The notes: a model not told the origin generated them from the letters alone. 26,805 nucleotides of DNA from Bacillota bacterium (GCA_023459675.1 JAEWTC010000218.1:1-26805); one strand, 5' to 3'; counted from the first letter of the stretch, positions 1 to 6,794 are shown. Made by a program: numbers and translations.

Positions 1-622
1 CCTCCAGCGCCGCCTGATACCCCTTGCGGCGGTAGCGGACGTTGGAAAAGGGCACGGTGCTGGTAATATGCCCGATATCGCGGTGCCCGGCGGCGTACAG
101 GGCGTTGGTCGCCTGATACCCGGCGTCATAGTTGTTCATCACCACGGCGTTCACCTTTTCGTGGCGGAACAGGTTGTCAAGCACAACCAGCGTAGATTTG
201 CAGGGGGTGAACAGCGCGAGCTCCTCTGTGCTCATCTCGGTGCCCAGCAGCAGGATTCCCGCGCACTCCTCCCCGCGGATCTCCTGCGCGCGCGCCTGCA
301 GGTCGGCGTCCTTGGCGTGCAGGTGGGTGATCATCAACTCCAGCCCCGCGACGCGGCATTCGCGCTGGATGCTTTCAATCAGCTCCGCGAAAAACTGCGT
401 GTCCATCACCACCAGGCCGTGCGATTTGTACACCACCAGGCGAATGTGCCTGCGGTCGGTTTCCGCGCCGCCCTTGGGCGGCGCATAGCCCATCTCGGCC
501 GCGATGCGCAGGATTTTCTCCGCCACTTTTTCGCTGACGCCCGGCTTGCCGTTGAGCGCGTTGCTGACGGACGCCGGCGATACCTTCGCTTTCGCCGCGA
601 TATCTCTGACCCGTACTTTCAT
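1..622 (-). CDS. LacI-family transcriptional regulator, 3' part outside window
   Basis: DNA-binding repressor or activator of the LacI/GalR family, truncated by the window edge; about 207 codons are visible. The N-terminus reads MKVRVRDIAAKAKVSPASVS, the standard LacI helix-turn-helix (residues about 5-25), followed by the hinge-helix region (NALNGKPGVSEKVAEKIL) and the periplasmic-binding-like effector domain starting near residue 55 (HIRLVVYKSHG). The start is fixed by a GAGGAGG Shine-Dalgarno (629-635) six bases upstream of ATG. It has its own promoter at 730-758 and a 16-bp palindrome in its leader, which suggests autoregulation. The effector is probably a sugar or derivative, but nothing inside the window identifies it; the target operon may lie to the left. 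Confidence 0.93.
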   Translation of the reverse strand, partial: MKVRVRDIAAKAKVSPASVSNALNGKPGVSEKVAEKILRIAAEMGYAPPKGGAETDRRHIRLVVYKSHGLVVMDTQFFAELIESIQRECRVAGLELMITHLHAKDADLQARAQEIRGEECAGILLLGTEMSTEELALFTPCKSTLVVLDNLFRHEKVNAVVMNNYDAGYQATNALYAAGHRDIGHITSTVPFSNVRYRRKGYQAALE

Positions 623-628
623 GCCGTT

Positions 629-635
629 CCTCCTC
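629..635 (-). promoter_or_regulatory. Ribosome binding site of the LacI-family gene
   Basis: GAGGAGG on the minus strand, six bases before the ATG at 622. It fixes the start codon. Confidence 0.8.
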
Positions 636-659
636 ATTGCGACCCGTTTATTGCCGTGC

Positions 660-675
660 CGCGGTAAATACCGCG
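660..675. promoter_or_regulatory. Perfect palindrome, candidate operator of the LacI-family regulator
   Basis: CGCGGTA-AA-TACCGCG is a perfect 7+7 inverted repeat with a 2-base centre, lying in the leader between the promoter and the start codon. LacI-family proteins bind even-length palindromes of about this size, so autoregulation is a reasonable inference. It could instead be only a small mRNA hairpin. Confidence 0.45.
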
Positions 676-729
676 TTCCCGGCGGAGTGTGACCGGCCGA
701 TGGTTTGCAACTGAACAATTACTGAACGC

Positions 730-758
730 ATTATAACATTTTTATAAACGCCCATCAA
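730..758 (-). promoter_or_regulatory. Sigma-A-type promoter of the LacI-family gene
   Basis: Minus strand TTGATG (753-758), a 17-base spacer and TATAAT (730-735). The predicted start point is near 722, giving a leader of about 100 bases. Confidence 0.75.
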
Positions 759-798
759 CAGGAAATCAGGCGCAAACCAAAAATCCCAGGAAACACTG

Positions 799-903
799 AT
801 GAAACAAGAATATTTCGAAGGCCTGCGGGATATAAACGCGTTAGTAACCGTTTATATGGAAACCGTAATGCCGTTCACGTCGGTTACGGCTGCCGCGCGG
901 TAA
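799..903 (+). CDS. Possible 34-residue small ORF, unknown
   Basis: ATG to TAA encodes a 34-residue peptide beginning MKQEYFEGLRD. I do not recognise it. A weak AGGAAA lies 6-12 bases upstream, a weak promoter-like pair TTACTG-17-TTATAA sits at 719-747, and a clear plus-strand terminator hairpin follows at 981-1010. That terminator has no other plus-strand gene to serve, which is the main argument that something is transcribed here. It could also be a degraded gene remnant or an untranslated small RNA. Confidence 0.25.
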   Translation: MKQEYFEGLRDINALVTVYMETVMPFTSVTAAAR

Positions 904-980
904 GCGGCAGCAAACGGGCGGCTCCGGCGGGCGTTGATCCGCCTGCGGCGATGCCGGCCCGGCATGCGATGATACGCAAG

Positions 981-1010
981 GAGGCGGCTGTTATAGCCGC
1001 CTCTTTATTT
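981..1010 (+). terminator. Rho-independent terminator, plus-strand polarity
   Basis: GAGGCGGCT (981-989), loop GTTAT, AGCCGCCTC (995-1003), then TTTATTT. The stem is a perfect 9 bp. The T-tract exists only on the plus strand, although the adjacent gene (gpx) runs on the minus strand, where the hairpin would be a poor terminator. Confidence 0.7.
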
Positions 1011-1064
1011 GAAGCGCAATGCGCAAACCCTTCCGGGCCGCCGCGCGCCGCCTTCCGCGTTTCG

Positions 1065-1538
1065 TTACAGCAGGGTAAGAATATCCTGCTCCAGCGCTTC
1101 GGGCACCACGGTGGGCTCAAAACGCTTCACCACGGCGCCCTCGCGGTCGATCAGGAATTTCGTAAAATTCCACTTGATTACGCCGCCCTTTACGTTGCCG
1201 TGCTTTTCCTTGAGAAACCGGAACAGGGGAGATGCGCTCCGCCCGTTAACGTGCGTCTTTTGGAACCGGGGGAAGGTGGTGTTGTACCGGAGGGTGCAGA
1301 ATTCGTGGATTTCACTGTCGGTGCCCGGCGCCTGCCCTAAAAACTGATTGCAGGGAAAGTCCAGCACCTCAAAGCCGCGCTCGTGGTATTTTTCATAGAG
1401 GGCCTGCAGGCCCGCGTACTGCGGGGTGAAGCCGCAGCCCGTTGCGGTGTTGACGATCAGCAGCGCTTTTCCCTTGTATTTGGACAGGGAAACCGGGTTG
1501 CCCTGCCAGTCGTTCACGGTGATGTCGTATAGGCTCAT
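1065..1538 (-). CDS. gpx: Glutathione peroxidase family thiol peroxidase
   Basis: Cytosolic peroxidase of the GPx family, 157 residues, the usual bacterial length. The peroxidatic residue is Cys35 (TATGCGFTPQY); it is cysteine, not selenocysteine. The catalytic tetrad is completed by Gln69 (FLGQAPG), Trp123 and Asn124 (KWNFTKF). The family signature FPCNQF is at 61-66. Cys81 (EFCTLRYNTTFP) sits where the resolving cysteine of 2-Cys, thioredoxin-dependent GPx enzymes lies. By family knowledge the reductant is therefore probably thioredoxin, not glutathione. The start is supported by AGGAGGT upstream. It is monocistronic, with its own promoter at 1583-1610, and likely serves peroxide detoxification in an anaerobe. 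Confidence 0.95.
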   Translation of the reverse strand: MSLYDITVNDWQGNPVSLSKYKGKALLIVNTATGCGFTPQYAGLQALYEKYHERGFEVLDFPCNQFLGQAPGTDSEIHEFCTLRYNTTFPRFQKTHVNGRSASPLFRFLKEKHGNVKGGVIKWNFTKFLIDREGAVVKRFEPTVVPEALEQDILTLL

Positions 1539-1582
1539 AAGATTACCTCCTGGGTCGATGGGAAACGGATGTTTACGGGGGA

Positions 1583-1610
1583 ACTATACACGGCTTTCAC
1601 GGCGGTTAAA
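1583..1610 (-). promoter_or_regulatory. Probable promoter of gpx
   Basis: Minus strand TTTAAC (1605-1610), 16-base spacer, TATAGT (1583-1588), about 45 bases upstream of the gpx start. Confidence 0.5.
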
Positions 1611-1769
1611 CGGGAAATATTCTACTCGTTGAGCCCGGCGGCATCGGCCGGGCAAAATCGTACGCCCGGAACAGGCATTTCCGCTGCAACGGCGAAATGA
1701 TCTCACAGAATATTTTACGCCGGGCGGCGGCCGTATACCGGGTATATTGTGGGAACGGAGCGGATGCAT

Positions 1770-2840
1770 ATGCAGCGCGGCGACGGAATGAATTACGCCC
1801 CGGCGGGCAGGCACGCGCCGGTGGTGGGGCCGGACGAATTCCCCTTTGCGGCGGTCGGGCTGGATCACGGGCACATCTACGGCATGACAAACGGCCTGCT
1901 GGAGGCTGGCGCTACGCTGCGCTGGGCTTATGATCCCGACCCCGAAAAACTGAGCCGCTTTCTGGCGCAATACCCCATGGCGAAGGCCGCGCGCAGCGAG
2001 GCCGAGGCGATGGGGGACCAGCAGGTGCGGCTGATCGCGGGCGCGTGCGTCACCAGCGAGCGGTGCGCCCTAGGGCTTCGCGCCATGAACGCGGGCAAGG
2101 ATTATTTTACCGATAAAGCTCCGCTAACCACGTTGGCACAGCTCGAGGCGGCCAGGGAAACCGCGGCCCGCACCGGCCGCAAGTACGCGGTGTACTACAG
2201 CGAGCGCATTCATGTGGAGGACGCCGTATTTGCCGGGCAGCTGATTGAGCAGGGGGCTATCGGGCGCGTGATTCAAACGCTGGGCATGGGCCCGCACCGG
2301 CTGAACGCGCCTACCCGCCCCGCGTGGTTTTTCAAGCGCGATCAATACGGCGGCATCCTGTGCGATATCGGAAGCCACCAGATTGAGCAATTCCTTTTCT
2401 ATACCGGCGCGAAGGACGCGTCCATAACCGCTGCCCGCGCCGTGAATTTTTCCCACCCGGAGTACCCGGAGCTGGAGGATTTCGGCGATTGCACCCTGGT
2501 TGCGGATAACGGCGCGAGCGGGTATTTCCGCGTGGACTGGTTCACGCCGGACGGCCTTCCCACCTGGGGAGACGGCCGTATGTTCATCCTGGGTACGGAA
2601 GGGTTCATCGAGCTGCGCAAGTACGTGGACCTGGGCACCGGGCGCATGGGCGGGCGCGTGTATCTTGTAAACCGAACGGAAACAAGGACGTTCGACGTGG
2701 CGGGGAAGGTGGGGTACCCGTTCTTCGGGCAGCTGATACTGGACTGCCTGCACCGCACCGAACGGGCCATGACGCAGGCGCACGCCTTCAAAGCCGCGGA
2801 GCTGTGCGTGCGCGCCCAGATGCTTGCCAACGCGAAGTAA
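1770..2840 (+). CDS. Gfo/Idh/MocA family oxidoreductase
   Basis: NAD(P)-dependent oxidoreductase of about 356 residues, probably acting on a sugar or cyclitol. The N-terminal Rossmann fold starts FAAVGLDHGHI, where the usual GxGxxG is modified. The segment that normally carries the EKP motif reads YFTDKAPLTT, and YYSERIHVED follows. The C-terminal domain contains HRLNAPTRPAWFF and GGILCDIGSHQIEQFLFY, matching the GG..D.G.H segment of the family. Two in-frame ATGs (1764 and 1770) exist; GGAG at 1757-1760 is nine bases before 1770 and only three before 1764, so 1770 is preferred. An upstream GTG at 1749 has no useful ribosome site. It stands alone, so the substrate cannot be inferred. The unusual EKP variant places it in a divergent branch. 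Confidence 0.88.
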   Translation: MQRGDGMNYAPAGRHAPVVGPDEFPFAAVGLDHGHIYGMTNGLLEAGATLRWAYDPDPEKLSRFLAQYPMAKAARSEAEAMGDQQVRLIAGACVTSERCALGLRAMNAGKDYFTDKAPLTTLAQLEAARETAARTGRKYAVYYSERIHVEDAVFAGQLIEQGAIGRVIQTLGMGPHRLNAPTRPAWFFKRDQYGGILCDIGSHQIEQFLFYTGAKDASITAARAVNFSHPEYPELEDFGDCTLVADNGASGYFRVDWFTPDGLPTWGDGRMFILGTEGFIELRKYVDLGTGRMGGRVYLVNRTETRTFDVAGKVGYPFFGQLILDCLHRTERAMTQAHAFKAAELCVRAQMLANAK

Positions 2841-2843
2841 GCG

Positions 2844-2876
2844 CATCCGCCGCGGGGTATGCCCGCGGAAGCGGAT
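2844..2876 (+). other. Imperfect GC-rich hairpin after the oxidoreductase gene
   Basis: ATCCGC-CGCGGG...CCCGCG-GAAGCGGAT can fold just after the stop codon at 2840. There is no T-tract, so it may be an mRNA 3' end stabiliser rather than an intrinsic terminator. Confidence 0.35.
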
Positions 2877-2909
2877 TGGCGTGTTCGCCGCCCGTGCTGC
2901 CGCCCGCAT

Positions 2910-3065
2910 CGTTTGTCCGTGTCCCGCATCCGTACCCGGCATTCAGTACCCGGCTCCGCTGTCCGTATCCGCGGTCTGTATGCATAACCCGGCTCTATTG
3001 TCCGCATCAGTGTTTGGAATTCAGTTCCCGGCTCTATCGCCCGCATCCATCCTGCGCATCCGCCG
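2910..3065. repeat. Degenerate 39-bp tandem repeats, about four copies
   Basis: The octamer CCCGGCTC recurs at 2949, 2988 and 3027, exactly 39 bp apart. The aligned units share CCCGGCTCyryTGTCCGCATC and, at their ends, ATTCAGT or CATAA. A more diverged unit precedes them from 2910. The period is a multiple of three, and on the minus strand the tract would read as a 13-residue repeat (RTIEPGTE-like). That reading has no convincing start or ribosome site, so I treat it as a noncoding repeat. It occupies most of the gene-free stretch 2841-3160. Confidence 0.65.
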
Positions 3066-3162
3066 CCTGCCGCCTTCCAAATGGGGATGCAAACCATGAC
3101 GGGTTAAGATCATTCCACAAATCGCCGTTTCCTGCGCACGAAACCATAGGCGTATCCTCAAA

Positions 3163-3189
3163 AAAAGAAGCCGCGTGACGGCTTCTTTT
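3163..3189 (-). terminator. Rho-independent terminator of the small Lys/Ala/Pro peptide gene
   Basis: AAAAGAAGCCG, loop CGTGA, CGGCTTCTTTT is a perfect 11-bp stem. On the minus strand it is followed by a run of seven T. It lies 13 bases after the stop codon of the 27-residue ORF. Confidence 0.85.
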
Positions 3190-3201
3190 GGATTGGCTTG
3201 C

Positions 3202-3285
3202 TTACTTGGCGGGCTTCTTCGGAGCGGCCTTGGGGGCAGCTTTCGGAGCGGCTTTGGGGGCCGGCTTCTTGGCGTCTTTGGGCAT
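3202..3285 (-). CDS. 27-residue Lys/Ala/Pro-repeat basic peptide
   Basis: Encodes MPKDAKKPAPKAAPK followed by two more PKAA-type repeats and ending KKPAK: 27 residues, of which 9 are Lys, 9 Ala and 7 Pro, with one Asp. The repeat core is (PKAA)n, resembling the C-terminal tails of histone H1-like bacterial proteins and of some ribosomal or DNA-binding proteins. I know of no characterised stand-alone peptide of this kind. The gene is well supported: a GGAGGAGGG ribosome site lies about nine bases upstream, a perfect TTGACA-17-TATGAT promoter is at 3320-3348, and a strong terminator follows at once. The transcript would be only about 150 bases. Nucleic-acid binding is an inference from charge alone. 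Confidence 0.75.
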   Translation of the reverse strand: MPKDAKKPAPKAAPKAAPKAAPKKPAK

Positions 3286-3319
3286 GTTCTGTTCCCTCCT
3301 CCCCTTTGCGAATACATGC

Positions 3320-3348
3320 ATCATACGCCGCTGAAAATCGCTTGTCAA
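3320..3348 (-). promoter_or_regulatory. Near-consensus sigma-A promoter of the small basic peptide
   Basis: Minus strand TTGACA (3343-3348), 17-base spacer, TATGAT (3320-3325). It is one base away from full consensus, which implies strong vegetative expression. Confidence 0.85.
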
Positions 3349-3373
3349 TAGGCTTTTCCACGAACCCCCGCAA

Positions 3374-3680
3374 TCATTGCAAAAGATGTGCGAAACCCTT
3401 ACGCGGAAAGGTTTTCAACGAAGGCCGCATAGGCGTGTTTTTCTGCCGTTTTCCGGGATTTTCGCCTGTAAATCCAGGCGCGGCGCAGGCGGCGCCGGAT
3501 CGGTGAATTTCCTCGCCGCCGGGGTGCGGAAATCTGGACGGGTTTTCCCCGCATAGCCCGGGGGTTTGCTGTGCAAGTTCCCTGTGAACCGGCGGGGCAA
3601 TCGGGCCCTGATCAGCGGTTTCGCGCGCCGTACGCGCGGCGCCGGGTTACGGCGGTTTCAGCAAATTCTAATGAAAATCA
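3374..3680. other. Gene-free interval, GC-rich
   Basis: I see no ORF with a ribosome binding site in this stretch. It contains several short GC-rich self-complementary segments, for example CGCGCG-CCGTA-CGCGCG around 3630, but none with a T-tract. It separates the divergent promoters of the basic peptide and the PadR gene. Confidence 0.4.
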
Positions 3681-3682
3681 CC

Positions 3683-3712
3683 TTGATTTCTAAATACTAT
3701 GCGGTATATAGT
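3683..3712 (+). promoter_or_regulatory. Probable promoter of the padR operon
   Basis: TTGATT (3683-3688) with TATAGT (3707-3712) 18 bases downstream; TATATA at 3705 with a 16-base spacer is an alternative. The -10 region lies inside the palindromic operator. Confidence 0.6.
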
Positions 3713-3718
3713 ATACCG
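3694..3718. promoter_or_regulatory. Two nested inverted repeats, likely PadR operator
   Basis: ATACTAT (3694-3700), 7 bases, ATAGTAT (3708-3714) is one perfect inverted repeat. CGGTAT (3702-3707), 5 bases, ATACCG (3713-3718) is a second perfect one, overlapping the first. They cover the -10 element and lie just upstream of the padR start. PadR proteins commonly repress their own operon from AT-rich dyads at the promoter. Confidence 0.7.
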
Positions 3719-3734
3719 TGTCAGGGGGTATGGT

Positions 3735-4061
3735 ATGGACGCGCAGTTGAAGCGGGGTGTGCTGGAGGCCTGCGTGCTCGGCGCTTTGGTGCGGGAACCT
3801 TCGTACGGTTACCAGATCATCAAAAGCCTGGCGCCGGTGGTGGCGGTTTCCGAATCCACGCTGTATCCCATTCTGAAACGGCTGGAAACGGCCGGGTCGC
3901 TCACGGCGCGGTCGATGGAGCATAACGGCAGGCTTCGCAGGTATTATGCGATTACCGAAAACGGCAGGCAAAAGCTGCGGCAGTTCCTCGCGGAGTGGGA
4001 AGGGATCGCCGAACTCTACCAATTCATACGGCAAGAGGTGGCGCGCGATGACCAAGCATAG
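3735..4061 (+). CDS. PadR family transcriptional regulator
   Basis: Small winged-helix repressor of the PadR family, 108 residues. The features are the start QLKRGVLEACVLGALV, the hallmark PSYGYQIIKSL (residues about 22-32), the recognition helix and wing segment ESTLYPILKRLETAGSL (about 39-55), and RRYYAITENGRQKL (about 68-81). It lacks the long C-terminal domain, so it is a PadR-s2 type. The start at 3735 is chosen because of GGGGG six bases upstream; the earlier in-frame ATG at 3699 lies inside the operator. The 3' end overlaps the next gene by 14 bases. The arrangement PadR - HAAS/DUF1700 - DUF4097 is a recurrent Firmicutes envelope-stress-type module. The ligand is unknown. Confidence 0.93.
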   Translation: MDAQLKRGVLEACVLGALVREPSYGYQIIKSLAPVVAVSESTLYPILKRLETAGSLTARSMEHNGRLRRYYAITENGRQKLRQFLAEWEGIAELYQFIRQEVARDDQA

Positions 4062-4638
4062 CTTTTTAGGGGAACTTCTGGAGCGCTTGTCCGCGCTTCC
4101 CGAGGCCGAACGGGAGAAGGCGTACGCCTTCTATGCCGAAATCATCGACGACAGCGTGGAAGACGGCATGACCGAGGAGCAGGCGGTAGCGAAGTTAGGC
4201 AGCGCCGAGGAGATCGCCGCGCATATCGTTTCGGAAACGCCGCTGTCCGTCCTCCTCAAGTCCCGGGCCAAGCGGGGCAGAAACCGCAGAATCCCGGTTC
4301 TGCTCTGGGCGCTCGGTTTCCCCGTGTGGTTTCCGGTGCTCGTGTCGCTGGCCTCGGTGCTGCTCTCGCTCTTCCTCGTGCTCTGGGTGCTGAGCGCCGT
4401 TTTGTGGGTGGTGTTCGCGGCGTGCTCGGCCGCGGCGGCCGGCGGCGTGATCGGCCTGTTCTATATAGCGGATACGGGGGCCAGGCTCATGTGCATCGGC
4501 AGCGCGCTGGTGATGACAGGGTTTGCGGCATTGCTGCTTCCGGCGTCGGCCGCCGCAACCAAACAGGTTGCGCGCCTCACCCGGGCGCTGTGGAGGAAAA
4601 TGAAAGCGGGCTTATTCAGGAAGTGGAGAAACGCATGA
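4048..4638 (+). CDS. HAAS/DUF1700-type membrane protein
   Basis: 196 residues. The N-terminal 65 residues (FLGELLERLSALPEAEREKA, then YAEIIDDSVEDGMTEEQAVA and KLGSAEEIAAHI) form the helical HAAS/DUF1700 signalling domain. It is followed by about four hydrophobic segments (about 83-103, 104-126, 128-142 and 148-170) and a basic tail. The start codon overlaps the PadR 3' end by 14 bases and its stop overlaps the next start (ATGA), so the three genes are translationally coupled. Family members partner with PadR regulators and are thought to sense or transmit membrane state. The exact role is not established. Confidence 0.85.
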   Translation: MTKHSFLGELLERLSALPEAEREKAYAFYAEIIDDSVEDGMTEEQAVAKLGSAEEIAAHIVSETPLSVLLKSRAKRGRNRRIPVLLWALGFPVWFPVLVSLASVLLSLFLVLWVLSAVLWVVFAACSAAAAGGVIGLFYIADTGARLMCIGSALVMTGFAALLLPASAAATKQVARLTRALWRKMKAGLFRKWRNA

Positions 4639-5681
4639 TGAAAATGAATCGTCAAAAATTACTGGTCTTCGTTCTGGTCGTCATCGTTTTGGGCGCGGCG
4701 GCATTCAGCATCGGCTTTTCGATGTATAAGGAAAATGAGGGGAGCACATCTATGGAAAATCAATCGTTCGCGGTTTCCGGCATAAGGCAGATTTCGATTG
4801 TAACCGATACGCCCAGCGTGACCATCAAGCCCGTGCAGGGCGATCAGGTGAACCTTTCCTGGCGCGCGGGGGAACTGGTGAAGTTCAGCGCGGCGCTTAC
4901 GGACGGCGAGCTTGTGATTGAGTACCGTATCCAGACCAATTGGGTGAAAACCATGCTGTTGTCTCCGCTGTCGCTGGATCATTATATGCTGGACGTCGAG
5001 CTTCCCGAAAGCTACGCGGGCGCGCTGGCCGTACAAACGGCGTCCGGTTCCGTCTCGGTGTACGGCGCGCTGAACCTTGCGGATCTGAACCTTGGCAGCG
5101 TTTCCGGCGCGGTGGACGCGTCCGACGTCGCTTCCAAGGCGGCGGTCGTCATTCGCTCCACCTCGGGCAGCGTGCATGCGGACGCGGTTCTTGCCGCCGA
5201 GGACATCCGCCTGCAATCGGTGTCCGGCTCCGTGGATCTGCGCAAGGCCACCGCGCTGGGCGGCGTCGCCGTGCAGACGACGTCGGGGAAAATCACCCTG
5301 ACGGAGGTGAACGCGGCCATCGAACTCAGCGTGAAAACCACCAGCGGCTCGGCGGAGATAGGGCAGGCCCATTGCGACGCGGACATGTCGTTCAGCTCCG
5401 TCAGCGGTTCCGTTCGCCTGTCCGGCGTGGACTGCGGGGAGATCACCGGCAAATCGGTTTCCGGCTCCCAGCATTTTGAAAATCTTGCCGCCAACGTCAT
5501 CTCCCTGCAGAGCACGTCCGGCTCCATCAACGGCACGATTAGCGGCGCGAAGGACGATTACAGCATTTCCGTGCATACGGTGTCGGGCGGCAGCAACCTG
5601 AAAAGCACGGATAGCGGCAAGGCGAAAACGCTGACGCTCAGTACGGTTTCGGGCGGCGTCGGCGTGGAGTTTACGCAATAA
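4635..5681 (+). CDS. Membrane-anchored DUF4097-type beta-repeat protein
   Basis: 348 residues. One N-terminal transmembrane anchor (about residues 8-28, LLVFVLVVIVLGAAAFSIGF) is followed by an extracellular DUF4097-like domain. From about residue 125 it carries about eleven short repeats of the form hxTSGSVxh or hxVSGSVxh, spaced roughly 18-22 residues, predicting a right-handed beta-helix or solenoid. GGAG lies about seven bases upstream, and ATGATG overlaps the HAAS stop codon. It ends in GGVGVEFTQ without an LPXTG motif. Context makes it the structural output of the PadR/HAAS module, probably an envelope protein. The function is unknown. Confidence 0.88.
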   Translation: MMKMNRQKLLVFVLVVIVLGAAAFSIGFSMYKENEGSTSMENQSFAVSGIRQISIVTDTPSVTIKPVQGDQVNLSWRAGELVKFSAALTDGELVIEYRIQTNWVKTMLLSPLSLDHYMLDVELPESYAGALAVQTASGSVSVYGALNLADLNLGSVSGAVDASDVASKAAVVIRSTSGSVHADAVLAAEDIRLQSVSGSVDLRKATALGGVAVQTTSGKITLTEVNAAIELSVKTTSGSAEIGQAHCDADMSFSSVSGSVRLSGVDCGEITGKSVSGSQHFENLAANVISLQSTSGSINGTISGAKDDYSISVHTVSGGSNLKSTDSGKAKTLTLSTVSGGVGVEFTQ

Positions 5682-5700
5682 TTGAAATGAACGGAAAACA

Positions 5701-5731
5701 AAAACGCCGCGGGAGTATCCCGCGGCGTTTT
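5701..5731. terminator. Bidirectional terminator between convergent genes
   Basis: AAAACGCCGCGGG, loop AGTAT, CCCGCGGCGTTTT: a 13-bp perfect stem with A/T ends on both sides. It serves the padR operon (plus) and the oxidoreductase ending at 5744 (minus). Confidence 0.85.
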
Positions 5732-5743
5732 CCATGCCACGCG

Positions 5744-6733
5744 TCACTCGAAGGGGTACTTCAGGCCCCAGCGCGCGCGCAGCTCGTCCATCTGGCGCAT
5801 GATGCGCACGGTTTCTTCGTGGGGCATGGCCTCGCACTCGATTTTGCCCTGCTCGATCGCGTCCACGGCGGCCTGCACCTGGTATTCAAAGCCGTTGATC
5901 TGTTTGGGCACGGCGTAGGTGTGCGTTTCCTCGGGCTTTCCAAGCGGGACGACGGTAATCGTCTGCGCGTTGATGATCGTATCCACGCTGAGCGTGCCCT
6001 GCGTGCCGTACACCACGCCCCGCGTGTCGCCCACGCAGTTCATGGCGGTGCAGAGCACCGCGGTTTCGCCGCCTTCGTAGGTATAGGTGATCGTGTCCTG
6101 CAGGTCCACGCCCGTATCCATCATTCTGGCTGTGGTTTGAACGTCCACAATATCGTTGCCCAGCACCATGGAGGCGAAGTTGAGCGGGTATACGCCCAGG
6201 TCCAGCAGCGCGCCGCCCGCAAGCTCCGGCTTTTGCATGCGCTCCAGATGGTACAGCACGTAGGCGAAGTTCGCCGTCAGCAGGCAGGGCTTGCCGATGG
6301 CGCCGCCTTGGATCAGCTCGTCGATCATCCTGCGGGAGGGCAGGTAGCGGGTCCAGATCGCCTCGGCGGCGTACAGCCCCTTGTCCCGCGCCAGCGCGAA
6401 CACCTCTTCCGCCTGCCGGGCGTTGACGGTGAAGGGCTTTTCGCACAGCACGTGCTTGCCGTGCCGCAGGCATAGCATCATATGCTCGTGGTGGTGCGAA
6501 TGCGGCGTGGCGATGTAAACGAGATCCACGTCGGGGTCTCTCACCATTTCCGCGTACGAGCCGTACGCCTTCTCAAACCCGTGTTCCCGGGCAAACGCAA
6601 GCGCGCGTTCGCCGTCGCGCGCGGCTACCGCGTACATCGCCACGCCTTCGTTTCCCTGCGCAATCATCCCGGCAAGCGTTTTGGCCATTTTCCCGGCGAT
6701 ATTCCCCGCGCCTAAAATCGCAACGTTGATCAT
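5744..6733 (-). CDS. Gfo/Idh/MocA family oxidoreductase
   Basis: 329-residue NAD(P)-dependent dehydrogenase of the Gfo/Idh/MocA family. MINVAILGAGNIAGKMAKTL carries the Rossmann GxGxxA motif, DLVYIATPHSHHHEHM follows, and HVLCEKPFTVN holds the canonical EKP motif (about residues 92-101). The C-terminal half has GGALLDLGVYPLNFASMVLG, the GG..DlGvYp segment typical of dihydrodiol/D-xylose-dehydrogenase-like members. The start at 6733 is favoured by AAAGGA about ten bases upstream; the longer open frame upstream lacks one. It is monocistronic, with its own promoter (6795-6823) and the shared terminator at 5701. The substrate is probably a sugar or trans-dihydrodiol and is unassigned. It differs clearly from the oxidoreductase at 1770, so the two are not recent duplicates. 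Confidence 0.93.
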   Translation of the reverse strand: MINVAILGAGNIAGKMAKTLAGMIAQGNEGVAMYAVAARDGERALAFAREHGFEKAYGSYAEMVRDPDVDLVYIATPHSHHHEHMMLCLRHGKHVLCEKPFTVNARQAEEVFALARDKGLYAAEAIWTRYLPSRRMIDELIQGGAIGKPCLLTANFAYVLYHLERMQKPELAGGALLDLGVYPLNFASMVLGNDIVDVQTTARMMDTGVDLQDTITYTYEGGETAVLCTAMNCVGDTRGVVYGTQGTLSVDTIINAQTITVVPLGKPEETHTYAVPKQINGFEYQVQAAVDAIEQGKIECEAMPHEETVRIMRQMDELRARWGLKYPFE

Positions 6734-6794
6734 CCCGTTCACGTCCTTTGTTTTCCCTGAGTTTGCTTTACAATTTGTTTTCCGTCTGCCCTCC

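Noticed and set aside
2399..3097. Long minus-strand open frame through the 39-bp repeats (232 codons)
   Set aside because: It runs antisense through the oxidoreductase gene, lacks a ribosome site and has a shadow-frame composition. Only the repeat itself was kept.
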